Notes: generated by a model from the sequence alone, not told the origin. 62,190 nt of DNA from Faecalitalea cylindroides ATCC 27803 (GCF_000469305.1 NZ_KI271030.1:1-62190), one strand, 5' to 3'; positions 15,722 to 25,269 are shown, numbered from the stretch's first letter. Made by a program: numbers and translations.

Positions 15722-16614
15722 TGCATCTGCTCCACTTCTGGAATCAGATCAATATCATACAGTTCTTTTGCCTTGGCTTGGATCATTGTGATCAAGGCAC
15801 GAACATCGGAAGCTGTAGCATCTCCAGTCGCATTGACAATAAAGTTACAATGCTTTGTACTGACTTGAGCGCCACCTATTTGATGCCCTCTTAATCCCAT
15901 CTCTTCGATCAATTTCCATGCCGGGATCGTTTCCGGATTTCTGAACACACTTCCGGCACAAGGCATATTCAGAGGTTGTGAATCCATTCTTCGTTTTCTT
16001 CTTGAGTCCATCAGATCTCGAATATCATCATGTTCAGCTTTTTCAAGTTTAAAGCGGCCAGCTAATATTGTCCAATCTTTATGTTCTTGAAAAGCAGAGT
16101 GTCTATATCCATAATCTAAATCTTCCTTTTTGATCCATTCAATACGTCCATCCTTTAATACACAAACATCAATCAATAAACTTGAAAGATTTGATCTATA
16201 AGCTCCTGCATTCATATATAGACCACCACCTACAGAACCAGGTATTCCAGAGGCAAATTCCAACCCGGATAAAGAACGTTTCATAGCTTCCACAGATAAA
16301 TTGATAATTGAACATCCTGCCTGAGCTACTAGAGTTCCATCCGGTTCAAAATAGTAATCGTTTAATGTACCGTCCAAATTAATGATCGCACCATCAAAAT
16401 CAGTATCATCACATAAGATATTTGAACCTCTTCCAGTTACATGATACGGAATTTTTTCATCTTGTAGTATATCCAGGATACACATCAAAGCCGTTTCGTT
16501 GTGTGGTGTTATATAATAAGCAACATTTCCACCAATGTGGTATGTCGTATGTTTCTTCATTGGTTCATTTTCCAATACTTTTCCATATACTTTTAATCGT
16601 GTTAAAACAGACAT
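15715..16614 (-). CDS. murB: UDP-N-acetylenolpyruvoylglucosamine reductase (299 aa)
   Basis: FAD enzyme making UDP-MurNAc. Visible motifs are the FAD-binding HTTYHIGGNVAY, GRGSNILCDD and GLEFASGIPGSVGGGLYMNAGAYR. The catalytic Ser is in AGSVFRNP and a glutamate in the C-terminal IPEVEQ. It is the type IIa form in length. The ribosome binding site is AAGGGG. It lies between murG and divIB, a typical division and cell wall cluster arrangement. Confidence 0.96.
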   Translation of the reverse strand: MSVLTRLKVYGKVLENEPMKKHTTYHIGGNVAYYITPHNETALMCILDILQDEKIPYHVTGRGSNILCDDTDFDGAIINLDGTLNDYYFEPDGTLVAQAGCSIINLSVEAMKRSLSGLEFASGIPGSVGGGLYMNAGAYRSNLSSLLIDVCVLKDGRIEWIKKEDLDYGYRHSAFQEHKDWTILAGRFKLEKAEHDDIRDLMDSRRKRRMDSQPLNMPCAGSVFRNPETIPAWKLIEEMGLRGHQIGGAQVSTKHCNFIVNATGDATASDVRALITMIQAKAKELYDIDLIPEVEQMHW

Positions 16615-16629
16615 ATAATTCCCCTTTAT

Positions 16630-17706
16630 TTATTCTTTGATCAATTTTACCATTTCATCGATGATGTCATAAGCTGCATCAGGCTTTCCTAATCGAAGGG
16701 CATTTTGATGAACTTGTTTCATCATTTCTTCATTCATGAATAGTTCTTTGATTGCTTTTTTTAGATTTGTCGCATTTAAATCTTTCTCTTCGATCATAAA
16801 TGCCGCCTTTTGATCCACCAGTACTTTTGCATTGTAATATTGATGATTATTGGCTACATAAGGACTAGGAATCATAATTGAAGGGATTCCAAGACCCGTT
16901 AATTCAGCAATCGTCGTTGCTCCAGCCCTGCAGATCATACCATCAATATGTGCATAGATCTTTAATGTATCTACATATGGCACAACAAATACATTTTCCT
17001 GCGAATCAAATAGATGAAGATCATCCGAATTATTCTTTCCACATACATACAAAAACTGCAGATCTTTCGGCATGCCTGTCAAAGAATCTTTCATCAAGGC
17101 ATTTACACTGCTTGACCCTAATGATCCCATCATGATCAATATCGTTTTTTTATCTAATGATAAGCCTAATGACTTAAAATACATTTCATCAAAAGAAGCT
17201 TCTTTGGCGATGGTTGCACGTGGGTTTCCCAATAGGATCGTTTTATCGCCAGGAAAAACTTCCTCGCACTTTGTATAACAAGTAATGATCTTATCAACTT
17301 TATTCATCACCAACTGGTTTGCCTTTCCTACGATCGAATTCTGTTCATGGATCATCGTTTTAATGTGCATAGAACGACCTGCCAAGATTACAGGCGCACT
17401 CACATACCCACCAAAGCCAATTACGATATCCGGCTTAAACTCTTTTAAATACATCTTGCTTTTACGATACGCAAAAAACAACTGACTTATGGCTCTTAAC
17501 TTAGAAAAGATTGAACCGACTAAACCAGAAGTATGTAAAGATTTGAAATCATAACCATAGGAAGGAATAAGATCTGCTTCCATACGATCGTTGTTTCCAA
17601 TAAATAAGATTTGAGTATCTGGGTACAGCTGTTTCACTTTATCTGCCAAGGCTAATGCCGGATAAATATGTCCTCCTGTACCACCTGTCACAAAACATAT
17701 CTTCAT
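16630..17706 (-). CDS. murG: MurG, lipid II-forming GlcNAc transferase (358 aa)
   Basis: Transfers GlcNAc to lipid I on the inner membrane face. The start at 17706 is chosen because MKICFVTGGTGGHIYPALALA is the family N-terminus; an upstream in-frame start at 17748 would overlap the sortase. Motifs are the glycine-rich GGTGGHIYPALA, MIHEQNSIVGKAN, and the donor-site ICRAGATTIAELTGLGIPSIMIP. The ribosome binding site is weak (AGGT), so it may depend on translation of the preceding sortase gene, 38 bases upstream. Confidence 0.95.
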   Translation of the reverse strand: MKICFVTGGTGGHIYPALALADKVKQLYPDTQILFIGNNDRMEADLIPSYGYDFKSLHTSGLVGSIFSKLRAISQLFFAYRKSKMYLKEFKPDIVIGFGGYVSAPVILAGRSMHIKTMIHEQNSIVGKANQLVMNKVDKIITCYTKCEEVFPGDKTILLGNPRATIAKEASFDEMYFKSLGLSLDKKTILIMMGSLGSSSVNALMKDSLTGMPKDLQFLYVCGKNNSDDLHLFDSQENVFVVPYVDTLKIYAHIDGMICRAGATTIAELTGLGIPSIMIPSPYVANNHQYYNAKVLVDQKAAFMIEEKDLNATNLKKAIKELFMNEEMMKQVHQNALRLGKPDAAYDIIDEMVKLIKE

Positions 17707-17744
17707 AAGCAAACCTATACAAGTATACCATAAAAACGATAAAA

Positions 17745-18476
17745 TCAATCGATAATTTTAATTGGATCTGTTATTTGGTTCAACACACCCGTTAAAATTA
17801 AACGTCGATCTGAATTAAAACCATAATCAAGATCACACGTTGATAGTGTAACCAATGATTTATCGGTAGTATCAACATCGTTATAATACAATGCATTAGT
17901 CTTCATTTGATTGATCACATCATCTCGATATCCTCCAAATGAAGTTGTGTAATATACAGAACCATCATTTGATTTTGCATATGTCATGATTTGACATTCA
18001 TAATTCGCATTCGGTGTCAAAAGATAGAACACCGGATGTTCACTAAAGAATGTCTGATCACTATAGTTTTTCAAATCCGTAAACATTCCTCCACCTTCAA
18101 CAGAGTGACCGTAAATAATGGAATTATTGTCAGTAAAAGAAGGGTTTGCCTGATAGTCTAGAAAGATAGCTCCTCTTTCATTATATTCATTTTTTGTAGT
18201 ATGTGTTAAATAGTAACTATTGTCATCACCTTGGACCACTGGAAAACTGATATTGCATCCAGGCACATAGACCCAGGCAATAATATCGGGATTTTCTGCC
18301 TGCAAGCTTGCCCAATCTGGTTGTAGATAGTCTTCTTCTATTACATACTCTTGTAAAGCAGCTGTTTCATCTTCAACTTGTTTTGAAGATGAATAAATTA
18401 AATATAACTGGTAGGCACTAAAAGCAAACACCCCTACACAAATCAACATTAATATTCTATATAACCATTTTTTCAT
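17745..18476 (-). CDS. Class B sortase (243 aa)
   Basis: Cysteine transpeptidase that anchors surface proteins or builds pili. It has an N-terminal membrane anchor (residues 7-28), the class B insertion pattern, and catalytic His124 (IYGHS), Cys214 (TLSTC) and Arg224 (SDRRL). No substrate with a sorting signal is encoded nearby; the neighbours are murG and nagB. The ATG lacks a Shine-Dalgarno sequence, and a TAAAAT box ends six bases before it, so its mRNA is probably leaderless. Confidence 0.92.
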   Translation of the reverse strand: MKKWLYRILMLICVGVFAFSAYQLYLIYSSSKQVEDETAALQEYVIEEDYLQPDWASLQAENPDIIAWVYVPGCNISFPVVQGDDNSYYLTHTTKNEYNERGAIFLDYQANPSFTDNNSIIYGHSVEGGGMFTDLKNYSDQTFFSEHPVFYLLTPNANYECQIMTYAKSNDGSVYYTTSFGGYRDDVINQMKTNALYYNDVDTTDKSLVTLSTCDLDYGFNSDRRLILTGVLNQITDPIKIID

Positions 18477-18482
18477 AAAAAC

Positions 18483-18512
18483 ATTTTAATATGAATCCTA
18501 TGTATTTTTCAA
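18483..18512 (-). promoter_or_regulatory. Sortase promoter predicting a leaderless mRNA
   Basis: Minus strand: TTGAAA (18507-18512), 18-bp spacer, TAAAAT (18483-18488), then six bases to the ATG. Confidence 0.65.
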
Positions 18513-18524
18513 TATAAAAACCCA

Positions 18525-18556
18525 ATAAAAAAAGGTGTCTCCAATTAGGAAACACC
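18525..18556 (-). terminator. nagB terminator
   Basis: GGTGTCTCC (18534-18542) and GGAAACACC (18548-18556) form a hairpin with a small internal mismatch; the minus strand continues in seven T. Confidence 0.85.
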
Positions 18557-18566
18557 AACATAAATG

Positions 18567-19289
18567 CTATTTAGAAAGTTTAGATGCAGCTGCCTTATCA
18601 ATAACAACTGTTACATCTGGATGATTCTGCAATGCAGATGCTGCACATGCTGTATCAACTGGTCCTTCGATCATTGCTTTTACTGCATCAGCTTTATTTT
18701 CACCATTGGCAACTAATAACACTTTTTTAGCTTTCATGATCGTACCAATACCCATAGAAATTGCCTGAGTTGGAACTTTGTTGATATCATCATCAAAGAA
18801 ACGAGCATTCGCCTGACGTGTGTTTTCTGTAAGATCCACGATATGTGTCAAGATATCAAATGGTGTACCAGGTTCATTGAAACCGATATGTCCATTTTGA
18901 CCAATTCCTAACAATTGTAGATCAACAGATACTTTCTCAAGTTCTTTTTCATAAGCTGCACAATCTTCAGCTGTACTTCCATAAGGTACATGTGTATTTG
19001 CCGGATCGATATCGATACCATCAAACAAGTTTTCTTTCATGAATGTGTAGTATGATTGAGGATCATTGCGGTCGATGCCTACATATTCATCTAAGTTATA
19101 AGATTTAACATCTTTATAGCTTGTTCCATTTTCCTTGTGATCCTTGATCATGTTTTTATAAAGACCAACTGGAGAACTTCCTGTTGCAAGTCCTAGAACA
19201 CAATCAGGTTTAGATGTAACCAATTCTTTGATAACTTCAAAAGCTTTTAATGATAATTCATCATAATTTTCGCAAATAATAACTTTCAT
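18567..19289 (-). CDS. nagB: Glucosamine-6-phosphate deaminase (240 aa)
   Basis: Converts glucosamine-6-P to fructose-6-P and ammonia, the entry of amino sugars to glycolysis. Visible are GLATGSSPVGLYKNM, the catalytic NLDEYVGI and LGIGQNGHIGFNEPG. The length matches the short, non-allosteric Gram-positive form. The start at 19289 is fixed by GGAGGG nine bases upstream. A cre-like site lies between its -35 and -10. It is divergent from a gatZ-like gene, both fitting hexosamine catabolism. Confidence 0.95.
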   Translation of the reverse strand: MKVIICENYDELSLKAFEVIKELVTSKPDCVLGLATGSSPVGLYKNMIKDHKENGTSYKDVKSYNLDEYVGIDRNDPQSYYTFMKENLFDGIDIDPANTHVPYGSTAEDCAAYEKELEKVSVDLQLLGIGQNGHIGFNEPGTPFDILTHIVDLTENTRQANARFFDDDINKVPTQAISMGIGTIMKAKKVLLVANGENKADAVKAMIEGPVDTACAASALQNHPDVTVVIDKAAASKLSK

Positions 19290-19330
19290 AATATTATACC
19301 CTCCGTTATTCACTAAAAAAATTATAGCAC

Positions 19331-19345
19331 AGAAAGCGTTTAAAT
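19331..19345. promoter_or_regulatory. cre-like CcpA site in the nagB promoter
   Basis: Read on the minus strand, ATTTAAACGCTTTCT matches the consensus WTGNAANCGNWNNCW with one mismatch (G to T). It lies just upstream of a TATAAT box for nagB, a position that would repress in the presence of preferred sugars. Confidence 0.6.
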
Positions 19346-19491
19346 AAAGGGCAAAAATCGCCATTTATTTACCTTTTGATAGGAAAAAGTTTTATGTTTA
19401 CATTTTTGCCTTTTTTATTTGTAACTTTTATCAAAATTGTATTTTTGTACAAATATTTGAGTATAATAAAGACAGCGATAGGAGGAATTTT

Positions 19492-20817
19492 ATGCCAAAA
19501 CAAAATCCATTATTAAATATCGTTTCCTTGCAGAAACAAGGAAAAGCGGTAGCTATTTATTCATGCTGCTCTAGCAATTCTTTTGTAATCAAAGCCGCAA
19601 TGGAAACTGCAAAAAAACAAAATTCATGTGTCTTGATCGAATCAACCGCAAATCAGGTTGATCAAAATGGCGGTTATTCTGGTATGACACCAAAAGACTT
19701 TTATGAGTTCTGTCTACAAGAAGCTGAAAATGTAGGTCTTGATAAAGATCGTGTTTTCCTTGGAGGCGATCACTTAGGTCCTTTAACAGTCAGCTCAAAA
19801 CCAGAAAAAGAAGCAATGGAATATGCCAAAACACTCGTACATGATTATGTAAGAGCCGGATTTACAAAGATCCATATTGACACAAGCATGAAAGTAGCAG
19901 ATGATGATCCAAACACACGTTTAAGCGATGAGATCATCGCAAGACGTGGTGCTACTCTTGCCAAAGTATGCGAAGAAGCTTATCAGGAATTATTAGAAGA
20001 AAACCCTGAAGCGATTCATCCAGTCTATATCGTTGGTAGTGAAGTACCAATCCCTGGTGGTGCTCAGGAAGAATCCAGTGGAATGCAGGTTACTAAACCT
20101 CAGGATTTCAGAAATACTGTAGCTGCATTTGAAAAAGCTTTTGAAGATATGGGAATCAAAGAAGCTTGGAACCATGTCATTGCCGCTGTCGTACAACCTG
20201 GTGTAGAAGAAAAAGATGCAGGTTGTGAAGAATATGATAGAGAACGAGCTAAAGATTTGATGGCCAGCATCAAAGAATATGACCAGCTTGTATTTGAAGG
20301 ACACTCAACAGATTACCAGACAAAATACAAATTGAGAGAATTGGTTGAAGATGGTGTTGGAATCTTAAAAGTAGGTCCAGGATTGACATATGCTGCACGT
20401 GAAGGTATTTTCTCTCTTTGTGTTATCGAAGAAGAACTTGCCAAAGTATATGATTTTGAAACAAGTCATTTCAAAGAAGCATTAGATAAAGCTATGTTGG
20501 CAAATCCTGGAAAATGGCAGCCTTATTATCATGGTACTGAAAAAGAAATTGCCTTTAAGCGTCAATATTCTTTCTCAGATCGCTGCCGCTACTACTTCCC
20601 AGTCAAAGAAGTCCAAGATGCTTTAAACAAATTGATCAGTAATTTAAGAGAACATCCTGTACCACTTCCATTGTTATCTCAATATATGCCAATGCAGTAT
20701 ACAATGGTTCGTGAAGGAACATTAAAAAATGATCCTGAAGAATTAATTAAATCACGTATTGCATACACAATTGAAGAATACACATTTGCTTCTCATCAGG
20801 AAGAGTTAGTTCGATAA
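19492..20817 (+). CDS. Tagatose-bisphosphate aldolase GatZ/KbaZ-like subunit (441 aa)
   Basis: The sequence (KQGKAVAIYSCCSSNSFVIKAA, VLIESTANQVDQNGGYSGMTP, FLGGDHLGP, FEGHSTDYQT) is that of the GatZ/KbaZ family. Those proteins are non-catalytic partners needed for full activity of the class II tagatose-1,6-bisphosphate aldolase GatY/KbaY. No gatY is in the window. The family lies in galactitol and N-acetylgalactosamine breakdown, which fits the neighbouring galacto-N-biose genes. AGGAGG precedes the start and a clean terminator follows. Confidence 0.88.
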   Translation: MPKQNPLLNIVSLQKQGKAVAIYSCCSSNSFVIKAAMETAKKQNSCVLIESTANQVDQNGGYSGMTPKDFYEFCLQEAENVGLDKDRVFLGGDHLGPLTVSSKPEKEAMEYAKTLVHDYVRAGFTKIHIDTSMKVADDDPNTRLSDEIIARRGATLAKVCEEAYQELLEENPEAIHPVYIVGSEVPIPGGAQEESSGMQVTKPQDFRNTVAAFEKAFEDMGIKEAWNHVIAAVVQPGVEEKDAGCEEYDRERAKDLMASIKEYDQLVFEGHSTDYQTKYKLRELVEDGVGILKVGPGLTYAAREGIFSLCVIEEELAKVYDFETSHFKEALDKAMLANPGKWQPYYHGTEKEIAFKRQYSFSDRCRYYFPVKEVQDALNKLISNLREHPVPLPLLSQYMPMQYTMVREGTLKNDPEELIKSRIAYTIEEYTFASHQEELVR

Positions 20818-20818
20818 C

Positions 20819-20844
20819 AAAGGCTGAATTTTCAGCCTTTTTTT
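20819..20844 (+). terminator. Terminator of the gatZ-like gene
   Basis: AGGCTGAA - TT - TTCAGCCT followed by T run. Confidence 0.9.
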
Positions 20845-20858
20845 GATAAAATAAATAT

Positions 20859-21803
20859 ATGAATAAACACCTTTTAAAACAAACAATTATCTATTTAAAC
20901 GAGTTTTCTTTAGACGATGATCATGATTTAGTTTCTCAAACTGTAAGAGAAATCAAACGACAAGATCCTTCCATGAGTGAAGGGGATGTCATCAAGGTAA
21001 TTCACCTTCTGCAAAAAATCCACGCTCTTGAATGGCTGGATACCACTTTGGACATGTTTCCTTCAACAGTCATCTTCTCAAAAGCAAACCCTAACTCAGA
21101 TGTAGAAGCTTTAGCTGCTTATGAAATAGCTCTAAGAAGCAATCTGGATCTGAATGAAGATCCTATGAAAAGTTTCTTGAAACTGACCACATTTTATGAT
21201 GAAAACGAAAATATTCGCAAAGAACTTTGTACTATGGCAAAACAAATTGAAAATGAAATTGATCAGGATATTGTTTCTGAAACACTTAATATTATTTATA
21301 CTGAATCAATCATTAAACGAAAATCAAATTTGGAATATCGTAATCAAAATCGTAAAATGATCAACTTTGATAATCAAGACTTTATTTTAGAACGACTGCC
21401 TCAAAGAGGCATCCCAGTCTCTAGAGAAGCCACAAAAGATCTTCAAAGCTTCTTTAAAGATACACAGATGCATGAATTTGATCATGCCTGTCCAATATGT
21501 CATATAAAAGTGCCTCAGCTTTTGATTGCATCTCATATTAAACCATTTCGCGATTGTGCACATATTTATGAAACGGCAACACATGATAATGGACTTCTGT
21601 TATGTCGCAACCATGATTTTTTGTTTGATCAAGGATATATAAGTTTTAACGATGATGGTACAATCATCATTTCCAAAGCTTTGATAGAAAAAGATCCACA
21701 CTTAGAACACTTTAATTTTGATACACAACTGGATCCTATTTATATGACAAAGAATCGTCGAAAATTTTTAAAATACCATCGTGAAAACATACTAAAAAGA
21801 TGA
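20859..21803 (+). CDS. HNH endonuclease-domain protein (314 aa)
   Basis: The C-terminal part (about residues 205-280) is an HNH nuclease module: CPICHIKVPQLLIASHIKPF, then HDNGLLLCRNHDFLFDQGYISF, with the Cys pair and His residues for metal and catalysis. This is the HNH_2-like type found in stand-alone nucleases of restriction or defence character. The N-terminal 200 residues are helical and unrecognised. No methyltransferase or other partner is adjacent. The start has no ribosome binding site; a TAAAAT box ends six bases before it. Confidence 0.8.
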   Translation: MNKHLLKQTIIYLNEFSLDDDHDLVSQTVREIKRQDPSMSEGDVIKVIHLLQKIHALEWLDTTLDMFPSTVIFSKANPNSDVEALAAYEIALRSNLDLNEDPMKSFLKLTTFYDENENIRKELCTMAKQIENEIDQDIVSETLNIIYTESIIKRKSNLEYRNQNRKMINFDNQDFILERLPQRGIPVSREATKDLQSFFKDTQMHEFDHACPICHIKVPQLLIASHIKPFRDCAHIYETATHDNGLLLCRNHDFLFDQGYISFNDDGTIIISKALIEKDPHLEHFNFDTQLDPIYMTKNRRKFLKYHRENILKR

Positions 21804-21832
21804 GCTAATCAAATTAACTCATCTCTTTTTTT
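21795..21832. terminator. Bidirectional terminator between HNH and GH112 genes
   Basis: GATGAG (21799-21804) and CTCATC (21818-21823) enclose TAAT/ATTA. A T run follows on the plus strand and an A-rich stretch precedes it, so it can serve both converging genes. Confidence 0.8.
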
Positions 21833-23979
21833 TACATTTCAAACCATTGAATATCGCATTCATCCAATTCAACTTCAAAGTTTGAACCATCTCCTTTATA
21901 GATGGTCGTTTTCTGTGGCTCATAAGTATTATTTACGACACAGAAACTGTTTGTAGATGGATATACGTTTACATCCACATTGTAGTTATCTGAATACCAA
22001 CGTTTCATCTGATCTTCTTTATGAGCAGCATAGAAGATTGCTCGATATAGAAGTCTTGCGTTTTCAAAGCTGAATGGAAGTCCATTGATATAGACACCAC
22101 GGCCTTTACCATATTCATTGACCGCTAAATTTACATGAAGATTTTTTTGAGAAAGAATCTTTGTGTCTGGCAATGCATATACATCATTAATGCATTCCCC
22201 CCAGTCCTCATGTTCTAATTGTTCTGTAATGAAGTGGTTTTCTTCTGCTTCCCAATTGTATTTATCTGTATGCATTGTGAAGCCCAATTCCTTATCGACT
22301 CCTAAGACATCATAAAGAGTAAAGAATTTACCATTTTTGCTGATGGCAGTTGGTTCACCAACTCCAATAAAGCCTCCGCCTTGATCAACATAACGACGTA
22401 ATGCTGTAATAATCGCTTCATCAAATTCGATTCCACCGCTAAAACTTGTATAAGCAGAACCAATATTCAAGACTACATCAACATCATCCAAGATCGAAGC
22501 ATCTTCACGAATTTCATCAAAACTGATAAAACGTACATCAAACGGATATCCACTCAAAGCTTCCATTACCCCTGTATATGAATAAATCTGTTTATACCAG
22601 ATGGCATGATGAACTAAGTGTGTTCCCCAGCGACGTAACTCACCCCAGCTATTGATCACCGCTACTTTTAATAAGTTATGTGGCACTTGTTGATTTACAT
22701 GAGAATACAAAGTTCTGAATTCATCACAAACCTTTTCGATATAGTCAATAAATTCAGGGAAATCCAAGGCTAGCTTTAAGTATCCTCCATACCCAATACG
22801 ATCTACTGGACTACGCAGGATGGCTCTTCGTGCGGTTACCCAGTTGATCTTAGCTTCTTTTAATGGATCGCCGTTTTCATGGAAGACATCTGGGAAAAAG
22901 TATGGCAAGAATCTTCCTTCGGTATATTTTACCCCTTTTATATCTGAGATCATACGAAGGGTCGTTCCAGAACCAACCGAACCAACAACAGCATCCAAGC
23001 CAATAGATTCAAAATATTTACCATATGGTTCAGTCCCAATCCAATGATCTCCTAAAAACATCATAGCTTCTTTTCCGTATTCATGACAAATATCAACGAA
23101 TTTTTTAGCTAGCTTACAAACCTCACGCTGCTGGAAATCCATAAAATCACGATACTCTTTTGTAGGAACACAGAAAGTAGAATTGTTGAATCCCTTGTTA
23201 ATGATATATTCTGGTCTAAATGGATATCCTACTTCTTTTTCAAATTGTTCCAAGATATATGGTGAAACAGAAGCACTGTATCCAAACCAGTCGACAAATT
23301 TTTCACGTGCAAATTCATCAAACTGCAACGTAAACTGATGGAAAAATGTTGTAAAGCGAACCACATTTACATCATTGCGTTCCTGACAGAATTTTCTAAA
23401 TTTATCCAGTACATACTTTTGGGTTTTTGGCTGTCTAACATCATATGTCATCTGATGTTCTTCATCTTTCCAGTCATTTGTGATCGCATTATACATATGC
23501 ACAGGATCCCAGATCACAAAAGCCAAAAAGCTTACAGTATAAGCATGATAAGGGATAGCATCATGGATGATAACTTCCATTGTTTCTTCATCATAATCCC
23601 AGTTGGTCATCACTTCATCTGTTGTACGGTCAATAATTTCCCACCATCTGTGATTATCTTTTGTGTTTGGCTTAAGCTGATCCTTATAAAAGTGCTCCAT
23701 GATTTTAATTCTAAGTTCATTTGAGCGAGCTGTTACAAAATCACTCATCAAATACATTTGTTGTATTTCATCAGGATTTGCTTTTGCCCATTCATTATCT
23801 TTTCTTGTCGTGTAGTATGTTGCGTATTGTTTGATATCCATTTTACGTAGTTCGTCTGGCATATCGGTTCCATCACAATCTCGGATCGCATCCGCTTTCC
23901 ATCGATTAATGATTTCTATGGTCGCATCAATCACATCAACATCTGTCGGTACGGTTACTCGGCCTTTTTCAATCATCTT
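21832..23979 (-). CDS. GH112 galacto-N-biose / lacto-N-biose phosphorylase (715 aa)
   Basis: Cleaves Gal-beta-1,3-GalNAc (mucin core 1) and Gal-beta-1,3-GlcNAc (milk glycans) with phosphate to galactose-1-P and the free N-acetylhexosamine. It matches family GH112 along its length: IRDCDGTDMP, VSFLAFVIWDPVHMYN, VRFTTFFHQFTL, the catalytic Asp310 in FLGDHWIGTEPY, and EGRFLPYFFPDVF. The start at 23979 has AGGAG eight bases upstream. It is the last gene of the importer operon, so the imported disaccharide is cut in the cytoplasm. Preference for GalNAc versus GlcNAc substrates is not readable. Confidence 0.95.
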   Translation of the reverse strand, partial: KMIEKGRVTVPTDVDVIDATIEIINRWKADAIRDCDGTDMPDELRKMDIKQYATYYTTRKDNEWAKANPDEIQQMYLMSDFVTARSNELRIKIMEHFYKDQLKPNTKDNHRWWEIIDRTTDEVMTNWDYDEETMEVIIHDAIPYHAYTVSFLAFVIWDPVHMYNAITNDWKDEEHQMTYDVRQPKTQKYVLDKFRKFCQERNDVNVVRFTTFFHQFTLQFDEFAREKFVDWFGYSASVSPYILEQFEKEVGYPFRPEYIINKGFNNSTFCVPTKEYRDFMDFQQREVCKLAKKFVDICHEYGKEAMMFLGDHWIGTEPYGKYFESIGLDAVVGSVGSGTTLRMISDIKGVKYTEGRFLPYFFPDVFHENGDPLKEAKINWVTARRAILRSPVDRIGYGGYLKLALDFPEFIDYIEKVCDEFRTLYSHVNQQVPHNLLKVAVINSWGELRRWGTHLVHHAIWYKQIYSYTGVMEALSGYPFDVRFISFDEIREDASILDDVDVVLNIGSAYTSFSGGIEFDEAIITALRRYVDQGGGFIGVGEPTAISKNGKFFTLYDVLGVDKELGFTMHTDKYNWEAEENHFITEQLEHEDWGECINDVYALPDTKILSQKNLHVNLAVNEYGKGRGVYINGLPFSFENARLLYRAIFYAAHKEDQMKRWYSDNYNVDVNVYPSTNSFCVVNNTYEPQKTTIYKGDGSNFEVELDECDIQWFEM

Positions 23980-23992
23980 ATTATCTCCTAAA

Positions 23993-25084
23993 CTAATCAA
24001 TTCTGTTTTCCGTTTCTGGATCAAAGAAATGCACTTTAGATAAATCCATTGTTAATTTAATTCTTGTATGTGCTGCTGGTTCTAAACGTGAATTAACTTT
24101 TGCACACATATCCTGCCCTTTTAATGAACCATGTAAGATATATTCATGTCCTAATAATTCAGCTACTTCAATTTCAAAATCAAAATGAGCAGTTGGATAT
24201 GTATCAGCTACAATACCTTCACCATGCAAATCTTCTGGACGAATACCCAAGATAATTTCTTTTCCTTCAAATGCAGAAAGTTTGTCTTTGAACATTTGCG
24301 GAATTTCAATTTTCATATCATCAATATTGAAGATTCCATTATTGTAAACACCTTTGATAAAGTTTGTAGCTGGTGCTCCTAAGAATCCGGCTACAAACAA
24401 GTTTGCTGGATTATTATAAATTTCTTTTGGTGTACCTATCTGTTGGATATAGCCACCTTTCATGACAACGATACGATCCGCCATTGTCATAGCTTCTGTC
24501 TGATCATGTGTTACATAAATGGTAGTTGCACCAATTCTTTCGTGAAGTTTGATAATTTCAGAACGCATCTGTACACGTAATTTTGCATCCAAGTTAGATA
24601 AAGGTTCATCCATCAAGAATACCTTTGCGTTACGAACAATAGCACGTCCCAGGGCAACGCGTTGTCTTTGTCCACCAGACAAAGCTTTTGGCTTACGATC
24701 TAAATATTGTTCAATTTCCAAGATACGTGCCGCTTCATGAACTCGTTTATCAATTTCTTCTTTACTGAATTTACGAAGTTTCAAACCAAATGCCATATTT
24801 TCATAAACGCTCATATGAGGATATAAAGCATAGGACTGGAAAACCATCGCAATATCACGATCTTTTGGTTCAACATCATTCATGCGTTTACCATCAATAT
24901 AGAAATCACCTGCAGTAATTTCTTCCAATCCAGCAATCATACGTAGCGTAGTCGATTTACCACAACCACTAGGTCCTACAAACACAATAAATTCTTTATC
25001 TTTTACTTCTAAATTAAAGTCAAATACAGCTTGGACATTGTTGTCATATATTTTATCTACATGCTGCAATGATAACTCTGCCAT
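23993..25084 (-). CDS. Sugar ABC transporter ATP-binding protein, MsmX/UgpC type (363 aa)
   Basis: Energises carbohydrate import. It has Walker A GPSGCGKSTT (residues about 36-45), Q-loop VFQSYALYPHMSVYENMAFGL, signature LSGGQRQRVALGRAIV, Walker B VFLMDEPLSNLDAKLR and the H-loop His in VTHDQTEAM. A C-terminal TOBE/regulatory domain follows (about 240-363). In most Gram-positive bacteria this ATPase is encoded apart and shared by several importers; here it is inside the operon. Confidence 0.93.
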   Translation of the reverse strand: MAELSLQHVDKIYDNNVQAVFDFNLEVKDKEFIVFVGPSGCGKSTTLRMIAGLEEITAGDFYIDGKRMNDVEPKDRDIAMVFQSYALYPHMSVYENMAFGLKLRKFSKEEIDKRVHEAARILEIEQYLDRKPKALSGGQRQRVALGRAIVRNAKVFLMDEPLSNLDAKLRVQMRSEIIKLHERIGATTIYVTHDQTEAMTMADRIVVMKGGYIQQIGTPKEIYNNPANLFVAGFLGAPATNFIKGVYNNGIFNIDDMKIEIPQMFKDKLSAFEGKEIILGIRPEDLHGEGIVADTYPTAHFDFEIEVAELLGHEYILHGSLKGQDMCAKVNSRLEPAAHTRIKLTMDLSKVHFFDPETENRID

Positions 25085-25095
25085 AATCTTTCCTC

Positions 25096-25269
25096 CTATT
25101 TATGCTTTTTATTGTACAAGAACAATAATGTAAGTAAACCAATTAAGCCAACGATTTCAATCATCAAATTGGTAACACTTACTGTTTTCTGTGCCCAGAT
25201 GATCAATCCTAAAAACACAAAGAATAGAATGATCATAATTATGTTCATTACTTTATTGTCATCTCTCAT
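25096..25269 (-). CDS. Small two-helix membrane protein, DUF6903-like (57 aa)
   Basis: Two transmembrane segments separated by a short loop (IWAQKTVSVTNLMIEIVGL), ending in a basic NKKHK tail. The pattern resembles the DUF6903 small proteins found within sugar ABC operons; their function is unknown. ATG at 25269 is preferred over the GTG at 25278 because AGAGG lies eight bases before the ATG and abuts the GTG. It lies between the second permease and the ATPase gene. Confidence 0.65.
   Translation of the reverse strand: MRDDNKVMNIIMIILFFVFLGLIIWAQKTVSVTNLMIEIVGLIGLLTLLFLYNKKHK

Noticed and set aside
23338-23724. 128-codon plus-strand frame inside the GH112 gene
   Set aside because: Antisense to a strongly conserved enzyme, no ribosome binding site.
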